Positions 12,701 to 22,217 of a stretch of 22,217 bases of DNA are shown here, in pieces. Location of the stretch: contig CAIVVS010000038.1 of assembly GCA_903909415.1 (NCBI GenBank), positions 1-22,217 on the forward strand. Reading direction: 5' to 3'. The stretch comes from an uncultured Pseudomonadota bacterium. GTDB taxonomy: Bacteria; Pseudomonadota; Gammaproteobacteria; Burkholderiales; SG8-39. Under the pieces are notes generated by a model. It did not search any database and was not told the DNA's origin. It was given only the letters and a program-made list of their open reading frames with translations. The position numbers and the translations under genes were made by a program. Each line of letters begins with the position of its first letter. The stretch's first letter is position 1.

Positions 12701-15700
12701 TCAGCACGCCGGTCACGTTGTCGTAACGCTTGGCGACCTTGGGGACGCGCGACTTGCCGTCGTAGCAGATCATCACGGCGGAGTGCGCCATGTTGCCCTT
12801 GCCGTCGGACTTGTAGCTCATGCCCAGGCCCTTGTAGGTGGTGCTGGAGATGGCCTTCTGCAGGTCAGCCGGGGTCTTCGCGCCCTTGGCCACCGCGTCC
12901 AGCGCCATCTGCACCGCGTCGTACTGGGCCAGCGCGTAGCCGTCGGGTTCGCTGGCGAACTCGTCGCGGTAGAGCTTCAGGAAGGTGCGCATGTCGGCGT
13001 TCTCGGCCGACACCGGCGAGGCATTGGTCTCGGCGCACACGCCGGCCAGTTCCGCCGGCTCGAGCAGCGCGGCCGTGGGCGGCTGGTGCACCGAGGAGCC
13101 CGCGAGGATGGGCAGGCCGAGCTTGGCCTGGACGGCCGCGCGGATGAACAGCGCCGAGGGCTGGGCATGCAGGTGGATCAGCACCACGTCCGGGTTGGCG
13201 GCCTTGACCTTGCCGATCACCGGGGACATGTCGCGCACCGTGGTCTCCAGCGCCTCCTGCATCACCGGGTCCACGCCGGCCTTCTTCAGCAGCGCGACGA
13301 TCTCGTTGCGCCCGCTCTGGCCGTAGGCGGTGGTCTGGTAGACCAGCGCGACGCGGCGCTTCTTCAGTTCCTCCAGCGCGTAGCGCACGTGCGCCTGCTT
13401 GGCGACCGCGTCACCGGGGAAGAAGCGGAACACGTAGGGGTTCTTCTGTTCGGTGATCGCGGCCGTGCCGGACACGGTCAGCATCGGCAGCTTCGCCTCG
13501 CCGCCCACCGGCAGCATGGCCAGCATCTGCGTGCCCAGCATGGAGGCGACCACGGCGATCGGCTTGTCGCGCGAGATGACGCGCTCCAGCGCGTTCACCG
13601 CGACGTCGGGCGAGGTGCCGGTGTCGGACACCTGGCTGTTGACCGTGATGCCCTTGGGCGCGCGCCGGAAGCCGAGCAGAGCGCCGTTGCGCTGGCTCGC
13701 GCCCTCGATCGACAGGAAGCCGGTGACCGGCACCAGCACCGGGATGGTGACGTTCTGCGCGGAGGCGGGAGCGGCGGCGAAGGCGCTGGCGCAGGCCAGC
13801 GCGGCGGCGGCTGCGCGCAGGATGGTGCGGGACGACGGGCTGACGGCGCGGCTGGGGACGACGGGGGCCATGGGACGATCTCCGAATGCAGGTCAGGGGC
13901 AGGACGACGGAAAAAAAGCAGGATAGGGGCGGCGTGGGACAGTGTCAACGAACTTTCCGCCATGGGTCGGCCCGCGGTCATGCGAAGGCCGGCGCGCGGG
14001 GTGTAAGATTTCCGGACAGACCCGAGCGGAGACCGCGATGCAAGCCTCGATGCTAGAAGAAATCGTCCAGAACCCGAACCCCTACCCCATCGTCGCCGAG
14101 GAAGCCTATCCGGAGATGTGGACGCTGTGCCTGCAGGCCCGCGACCTGGCCTGGGACCCGGCGAAGATCGACTTCTCGGACATCGAGAAGGCGGACATCC
14201 CCGACGACGTGCGCCGCGCCGGCGCGGAATGGTGGAGCCTGCGCGCCTGGATGGAGCACGGCGCCACGCCATACGGCGCCGAGCGCTACCGCGATGCGGT
14301 GTTCACGCACCAGCCGTTCGAGGTCAAGCAGCACATCGTGAACTTCCTGGCCGAGGAACTGCGCCACCACGAGGCGTCCTGGCGCATCGCGCGTTCCATC
14401 GGCAAGTCCGGCGCCCGCACGGTCGCCGACTACCAGCCCACGCCGCACGCGGACTACTTCCAGACCATCATCCCCAAGTTCCACGACGAGAAGGACGAGC
14501 GCGCCATGTCCTTCTTCGCCGGCATCGCGGTAAACACCCTGTTCGAGCAGCTCTCCGGGGAGCTGCTGCAGGCGCGCTACGAGAACGCGCGCTACGAGTC
14601 CATCCGCGAGGCCTGCAAGCTGATCCTGCGCGACGAGGCGCGCCACGTGCAGTTCGGCCGCATCGTGATGCGCCGCTTCTTCGACAGCCTGTCGCAGCAG
14701 GAGAAGGACCTGCTGGGCAACAAGGTGAGCAAGAAGCTGCGCGGCTCGCTGCTGAACGGCGTGTACGCGGTGGTGAACCTGCCCGACGACGAGCGCGCGC
14801 GCTCCGGCAAGAACCGCGCGCTGGCCGCCGAATGGGGCCTGGGCGCGACGCACCCGGACGAGGAAATCGCCATCATCAAGCGCGGCCTGGACAAGATCCG
14901 CGAGGACGTGGCCCCGTACAACGTGCCGATCCCGCCGATCCCGGAAGTGGACGGCCCGTCGCGCAAGGCCGCCTAGCAGCCCGCCTTCCCCACCCCACCC
15001 AGGCGGCTCGGGCCTCGCCCGCGCCGCCTTTTTTGAGTTCCCAAGGAGACACCATGAACACCCTGCGCAATGCCGCGGCCATCCCCGCGCCCGGCGGTTC
15101 CTATTCCCACGCGGTCGAAGTCCCGGCCGGCGCCCGTACCCTCTACGTGGCCGGGCAGATCGCGCTCGCCGCCGACGGCAGCATCCCCGAGGGCATCGAG
15201 GCGCAGACCGAGATGGTCTGGTCCAACCTGGAAGCCATCCTCGCCGACGCCGGCATGGGCGTGGCCGACCTGGTGAAGATCAACACCTACGTCACCTCCG
15301 CCGAGCTGTTCGCCGGCATGGCCAAGGTGCGCGCCAAGCACCTGGGCACGGCGCGCCCCGCCTCCACCGCGGTGATCGTCAGCGCGCTGGCGCTGCCCAA
15401 GCTGCTGGTCGAGCTCGACGCCGTCGCGGCGAAGTAAGGGACACGCCATGCTCAAGCTCTGGGGGCGCACCAACTCCATCAACGTGATGAAGGTGATCTG
15501 GACGCTGGAGGAACTCAAGCTGCCGTACGAGCGCACCAATGCCGGCATGCAGTACGGCGTGGTGAACGAGGACTTCTACAAGAAGATGACGCCCACCAGC
15601 CGGGTGCCGACCATCGAGGACGAGGGCTTCACGCTGTTCGAGTCCAACGCCATCGTGCGCTACCTCGCGGCCAAGAAGGGCGAGGCGCCGTTCTGGCCGG

Positions 15701-18700
15701 CGGACCTGAAGGCGCGCGCCGACGCGGACCGCTGGATGGACTGGGCCTCGATGTTCCTGGGCCCGGCGATGACCCCGGTGTTCTGGCAGCTGATCCGCAC
15801 CCCCGCCGAGAAGCGCAGCCAGCAGGCGATCGACGAGGGCATCAAGGCGACCGAATCCATCATCGCCCACCTGGAGCCGCTGCTGGCCGCGCGCCCCTAC
15901 GTGGGCGGGGACGCGCTCACCATCGGCGACATCTCGGTGGGCGTGTACATGCACCGCTGGTTCGCACTGCCGATCCAGCGCCAGCCGCTGCCGGCGGTGG
16001 AGGCCTACTACCAGCGCCTGCTGGCGCGGCCGGCATACAAGCAGCATGTGGCGACCGCGCTGAGCTGAACGTTCGCTGGAAACGACAAGGGCCTTGCCGT
16101 TCGCGCGGCAAGGCCCTTTTCCATGTTGAGGCGGATCAGCGTCCCGCGTCCCCGATCAGGGCATACGGCGCCCAGAACAACGGGTGCGCGTAGGAGAACT
16201 GCGCCGTGCCCGGCGAATCGATCAGCGCCAGCATGGAGGCACTGAGCGCCTGCGCGCGGCCGGTGGCACCCGGCTTGGCGTACCTCTCGAAAATCCCCGT
16301 GGTCAGCAAGCGGGCACTCACCGTCTCCACCGGCCAGTGCGTGACCAGCAGCGCGCGCGTCCCGGCGTAGAAGAACCCCCGGCCCAGGCCCGACACGGCT
16401 TCCGCGCCCTGCCCGTCGCCGGCCGCGGTGTTGCACGCCGACAGCACCACCCAGTCCGCATCCAGCTTCAGGCCCAGCACGTCCTCCAGCGTCAGCAGCG
16501 GCGACTCCTTGCCATCGGCCGAGATCGACAGCGCCAGCGCCGGCTGGTCCAGCTCCGGCAGGTCGCCCGGGATCAGGCCGTGCGTGGCGAAGGCGACGAT
16601 GCGCCGGCGCGACAGGTCGGTCTGGCGCACCTTCTGGCGGTTCGCGTCCGCGCCCAGGAACACGTCGGTCTGCAGGTTCGCGCCCAGCGCGGTGGCGATG
16701 GCGTTGATCTCGTCGCGCGTGTCCGGCAGCGGCGTGAGCTGCGCGTATTCGGACCAGGCGGCGCTGGCGGTGGCGGTTACCGCGGTCTGCTCGGTGACCC
16801 GCGAGATCTGCAGGTTCCGAAGGCGTATGCCGCGGGTCGCGGTGGTGGATGCCACCACCTGCGTGCCGCCGAACACCGGGTCGCCGAAGCCGGCGAAGGC
16901 TGATCGTTGCGCGCTCGGCGCGGGCAGGGACCGCAGGCGCGCGAACGCCGTCACCGAGGGCGCGTAGGCGATGGCCACCTTGCGCGCGAGCCAGTCCACC
17001 TGGCGGTACTCGCCGTAGAGCTGCTTGTTGTCCTTGGGCGGCACCGTGGCCGTGGTGGGCAGAACCGACAGCGGCAACTGGCCGAGCGCGCCGGAGGCCA
17101 CCACCACCATGGTCTGCGAGCCGCCCCACACGGGCGCGAGCGGTGCGAGCAGCGCGTTGTACAGGCGGTGCGCGGTGGCAAGGTCGTAGGGCGGGATCAC
17201 GTCCGCGTCGCCCGGGTCCAGAGCGCGGCGCAGCCTCGCGACCATGGCGCCGAGCTCCTTCTCGCCGAGCGCCACCGCATGGAACGCCACCTTGCCCTGC
17301 CCGTCCAGCGCCCACACGAAGCTGCGTTCCTCGGTGGTCAGCACCGACACCAGCGACTCGCCGGCGCGCAGCGCCTTCCTCGCGTCGTCCAGCGTGGCCG
17401 GCCGCGGGTTGATCAGGTTGGCGTACTCGGGGAAGCGCTTGACGATGTCGGCCGACAGTTGCGTGCGTTCCTTGCCGATGGCCTCGATGCGGCCCTTCAT
17501 GTCGGCGATCACCTTGGGCAGCTGCTGCTCCGGCGGCGTGCTCATCATGCGCAGCAGGAAGTCGTACAGCGACGCGACTTCCTGGCGCAGGTCCTGCTCC
17601 TTGCGGATCAGCTCGCCCAGTCCCGGCTGGTTGGCCGCGGCGCGCGCCGCGCTGGCGGCGAGCGACTGCTGCACCGAGCCGCCGCGCAGCGCGTCGGCGA
17701 CGCGGAAGGACTCTGTCGCGGCGTCGACCTTGCGCGTGCGCAGGATGTCGCTGTCGCGGAGCTCGTACAGCAGCGCGATATATCCCTCCAGCACCATGTT
17801 CTGCAGCCGGCGGGTCAGCGCACCGAAGCGGTCCGGGTCGTTGCTCGCGGCGAGGATCACGCGCACCGCGGCCGAGAAGCCTTCCAGCGCCCGGTCGCGC
17901 TCGCCCTGCGCGGCCAGGGACATCGCGAGCAGGCCGCGGACCAGGGCCGTGCGCATGTGGTTCGGCCCGAAGTTGCGCTCCAGGTCAAGCAGCAGGGGCT
18001 CGGCCGTGGCGCGTGCGTTGGCGGGGTCACCACCCTTGAGCAGCGACGCGACCTCCACCGGGTTGCCCCGGAAGGAACGCGCCGACACCGCATCGCCCGC
18101 CGCCGCGGTGCGCAGCTCGACATAGGCATTGCGCGCCTCGCGCCAGTTGCCCTGCCCGAAGTAGGCGACGCCGCGCATGCCGATGGCGCCCATGCGGAAA
18201 CCGGAAGCCGGCGCGACGCCGGATCGGTCGAATACGTCGGTCGCGGCAGCAGTCATCGCCAGCGCCTCGCGCCAGCGGCCCTGCGCGGTGAGGATCTCGG
18301 CCAGGCGCACCAGGGCTAGCCCCGTGCGCGGCGTGTACTTGCCGCTTTCGGTGAGCAGCCTGCGCAGCACGTTGCGCAGGGTGATCTCCGCCTCGGCGTT
18401 CCTGCCGAGCTGGTTCAGGTGCCTTGCGAGGGCGATCTCGGAGAAGGCCAGCGCGCCGCGGATGATGTCCGGGCTTGGCGCCGTGGGCTCCGAACGCGCC
18501 AGGCGCTCGGCGTTCTCCATGTACCGGGAGAACGCCTGCACCGAGCGCCGCTGCGCAGCCTCGGCGTCGGACCACTTGCCGGTGGCGACGGCAATGTCGG
18601 CCACGGCCCATTCCCGGTTGGCGACCCAGATCGGAACGAAGGGCTGGGCACGCGGCGCATTCCGCACCCGGTCCATGATGTTGTCGCCGCGCGCCAAGAA

Positions 18701-21700
18701 CGCGCGCGCGGTTCCGACCTCCCCGACCCATGAATAGGAGCGCGAAAGGTTGAAATAATTGGATAGCTCTTGCCCGGCGTTGACGTTGACGTCCTTGAGC
18801 GCCAGTTCGCGCAACCGGATCGCCTCCACCTGGTTACCCGCCTGCGACTCGGCCCCGGCGAGGTCGTTCAGGTAACGCGCGTGGTTGGCGTCATTGCGAG
18901 TCAGTTCCACCAGCTTGCGCTTGGATTCCAGCGCCGCCTGGGTCATGCCCAGCGAGTCGGCCATTGCCGCGCGCTCGGTGTGGTAACGGATCTGGTCCCC
19001 GCGCGAGGCGTTCTCGGGCAGCGTGCGCGCCATGGCCTCGCGAGCAGCAGCTTCCTTGGCCGGGTCGGGCTTGTACTGGTCCAGCAGCTCGGCGATGTCG
19101 GCGATGGTGCGCGGACGCAGGCCCTGCGTGTCGCCCTGCACCGGCGCGGGCGCCGGACCCTGCGCCATCGCTGGCGGAAGCGCCGCGCAGAAAAATGCCA
19201 ATAATACTATAAGTGGCTGTTTTATATAGTTTTTATTGGCCGTCGTCGTGGCTGGCGTCATGCTCACCTCCCCACCGGCGGTGGAACTACGGCCGGTCCA
19301 GTGAGTTTAACGCCGCACGCCGGTCCGCCGCTGACAGCGCCCCTACGCGCCGCGCCTCCGCGTAGAACGCCGGCAGGTCGCCCCCGGCACGCGCCAGCAT
19401 CGCCTGGAAGGCCGGCACGAGGTCCGAATAGGACGTGATCGCCACCAGCAGCGCGTTGTTCAACCCGCCCCCGAGCACCCGGTCGTAGCCGCTGAAGCCG
19501 CCCCACTCCTGCTTGAGCAGCGCATAGTCCCCGCGAAAGCGCGCGAAAGTCGCCTGCTTGCCGGCGAGCTTGTCCGCGTCGCTGTCGCCGCCCCGGTACA
19601 GGGCCGACAGCTCGCTGCGCGTGCGCGACACCAGCCCGACGAACTGCGCGCGCATGCGCCGGCCGCGCTCGAAACGCGCCTGTCCCTCGGTATCCCCGTT
19701 CGCGGCGAGCCAGCGGCGCACGCCCTCGAGTTCCACCGCGACCGCGAAGGACTCGTTGAACAGGGTGTCGTCGCGCACGTACAGCAGCTGGTGCGACAGC
19801 TCGTGGAACACCAGCCGCGCGAGCTCCGCGTCCGGATAGCCGATGAAGGTGGACAGCAGCGGATCGTCGAACCAGCCCAGGGTCGAGTACGCGGGCACCC
19901 CGCCGACGTAGACATCGTTGCCCTCGGCGGCGAGCGCGGCCGCGTGGGCGCGCGCATCGGCCTCGGCGTAGAAACCGCGGTAGCTCACGCAGCCCGCGAT
20001 CGGGAAGCACGACAGCCGCGGCTGCACCGACAACGCGGGCGCGGCGAACACGTTCCACACCACGTAGGGACGGCCGAGGTCGGCATAGCGGCGGTAGGAC
20101 CCGTTGTCCGGCAGGCCGAGCTCGCGGCTGGCGAATTCGCGGATCGCCGCGGCGCGCGCAAGGCGCTCGCGCAATGTCGCCGGCGTGGCCGGGTCGGCCA
20201 GCACCTGGTCGACCGGCCGCGCGCGCATCACCAGTTCGAACTGTCCTGATACCGCCTGCGCGTAGTAGCTGACCGTGCTGCAGCCGCCCAGAAGCATCGC
20301 CATGCAGGCGGCAAGCACGCGCGCCATCACATTGGCGGAATGCCTCACGACGCGAACGCCCCGTCGCGCAGCCAGGCCACCGACTGGCGCGCTACCTCGC
20401 GCGAGAACAGCATGCCGGAATGGCTCACCGCGATGGCGCGGTGCGCCGCCATGCCGGGCAGGCGAGTCTCCTCGACCGAGACGACGCCGTCGCCGGCGGC
20501 GGCGCTGCCCAGTACCAGCCGCCCCAGGCCGAAGGCGCGCGTGCCGGCAATGGAGGCGACCTGCGGCGAGCCTTCGATGCCCGGCACGCTACCGAAGGGA
20601 TGCGACAGGATGTCGAGCGCGCGCCCCATCAATCCACGTCCGCCGGGCAGCGCGGCCAGGCGCGTTGCGCTCTCGCAACCGGACACCGGCGAACCGAGCA
20701 GCAGTACGCGTTGAACCCGCGCTGCCTCGGGCAAGGCCAGCGCATGCAGCGCGACCAGGCCACCCAGGCTGTGACCGAGCAGGTGCACCGGACCGGCGTC
20801 GCAGGCACCCAAGGCGAGGGCCACGCGCCCGAGGTGCATTTCCATCGGCTCGCGCATCGGCCGATAGCCGATTCTGGCGGTGCGCAGCCCGGCACGGCGC
20901 AGCGCGCGTGCCAGCAGCCCCATTGCCGCCGCATTCATCCAAAGGCCGTGCAGCAGGACCACGGTGGCGGGACGCGCGGCCACGGTGCCGGCACTAGGCC
21001 CGCGCGCGGCGGGCACTGCGCCGGTTCACCAGCGCCAGCCGCAGGCCCATCACCAGCGGCAGGACCGAGAACACCACGAAACCCATGGCGTAGTGCCCGG
21101 TCATCCAGACGGTGGCCGCGAACACCAGCGGGCCGGTCAGCGCGCCGGAGAAGGTGAAGAACTGCACCCCGCCGGTGAGCGCGCCGGCTCGTCCTGGCGG
21201 GGCGAGGCGCGCGACTTCCGCGAAATACACGCCGTTCCACGCCATCGCGGTACCGGCGTGCGCGGCGCACAGCGCGACCACCAGGCCGGTGGGCCAGCCC
21301 GGCTGAAGCGCGGACACGCCCAGTCCGAACACCGCCATCGCCACGCCCAGCGCCGCAAGCAGCGCGCGCGGCGCGCGCGTGCGGTCCGCCACCCAGCCCC
21401 AGAAGACGCGGCCGAACACGCTCGCCATGCTGGCAGCCGAGAACGCGCCGCCCGCAGCGACCAGGCTGTAGCCCAGGTCCAGCTTAAGGTACGAGACCAG
21501 GTAGGTCATCAGGCACAGCTGCGCGGACGAATAGGTCATGGACACGAAGGCGAGTTCGCGTATCTCGCGGTTGCGCCATACCTCGGCCACCGGGCCGAAC
21601 ACCGACGCCATGGTCACGGGCGGCGCGCCACCGGGCTTGCGCTCCACCGGGTCGAAGCGCCCGCGCAGCGGCTGCACCAGCAGCGACAGCACCACCAGCG

Positions 21701-22217
21701 AGGCGCCCACCACCAGCAGCGCCGCGCGCCAGTCCATGGACAGCAGCAGGAAGGGGATCAGAACGCCGCCCACCGCCGAGCCGGCCGGCACGCCGGTCTG
21801 CTTGATCGAAAAAACCAGGCCGCGCACCGACACCGGCACGCAGGCATCCAGCACCTGCGAGGTGGACGGGTTGACCAGTCCGTGCGCCGCGCCCACCGCG
21901 ACCATGGCGATGAACACCATGGCGACCGACGCGCTGCCAGCCAGTGCCAGGCCGCCGCAGACCATGAGCACCGACACCTGCAGGATGCGGATCGGCCCGA
22001 AGCGCGAGATCAGCGTGCCGCAGGCGATGCCGGCGCCGATGGCGACGAAGTAGGCGAAGGCCACCAGCTTGCCGACGCTGGCCGGCAGCACGCCCAGGTC
22101 GGGCGCGGCCACCGGCGCGAGCACCGAGGGCACGGTCATGGCGAACGAGGTGAGCGCCTGCACAAGGAACGCGGCGAGCACCGCGAGCGCGATCTGCGCC
22201 GAGGTCATGTCGGCGCC

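Overview
The window is a gene-dense, very GC-rich stretch (AT-rich only in a few short islands) from a proteobacterium. The likeliest source is a betaproteobacterium of the order Burkholderiales. This rests on the GC bias, the gene set (fused LivM-LivG permease/ATPase, class III FrmA, glutathione S-transferase, RidA) and a dispersed ATTCCC-N8-GGGAAT palindrome of the type found in betaproteobacteria. The taxonomic call is inference. No tRNA, rRNA, CRISPR array, insertion sequence or phage gene was seen.

Left part, plus strand (1-6557): the 3' end of an exported-type DUF4384 protein; a secreted protein of unknown function that resembles DUF4384 in its C-terminal half; an O-acetylhomoserine sulfhydrylase (MetY-type) behind a small 25-bp tandem repeat; a 72-residue single-span membrane protein; a cytoplasmic gamma-glutamyltransferase-like Ntn hydrolase; a polytopic membrane protein; and a lone DUF1989 protein (urea carboxylase-associated / carboxyguanidine deiminase family).

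Middle, minus strand (13948 down to 6623): a strong sigma70-type promoter drives a branched-chain/amide-type ABC transporter (binding protein, LivH, a single-chain LivM-LivG fusion, LivF). An iron-type alcohol dehydrogenase and glutathione-dependent formaldehyde dehydrogenase FrmA follow on the same strand. A perfect 13-bp hairpin separates the binding-protein gene from livH. A dRS3-like repeat separates livF from the dehydrogenases. This looks like uptake of a small substrate followed by alcohol/aldehyde/formaldehyde oxidation, but the substrate cannot be read from the sequence.

Middle-right, plus strand (14038-16068): a ferritin-like di-iron protein ending in a clear intrinsic terminator, then a ridA-gst pair ending in a second hairpin terminator.

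Right part, minus strand (22208 down to 16136): four tightly packed genes, MFS transporter, alpha/beta hydrolase, zinc-dependent aminopeptidase-like lipoprotein, and a 1041-residue exported TPR-CHAT protease-like protein. The CHAT His/Cys dyad is intact. The signal-peptide region of the CHAT gene is written in an AT-rich 44-bp imperfect palindrome. The loop end of that palindrome shares a perfect 15-mer with the AT-rich gap in front of the DUF1989 gene, 13 kb away. The exported CHAT/aminopeptidase operon and the shared AT-rich element are the most unusual things in the window.
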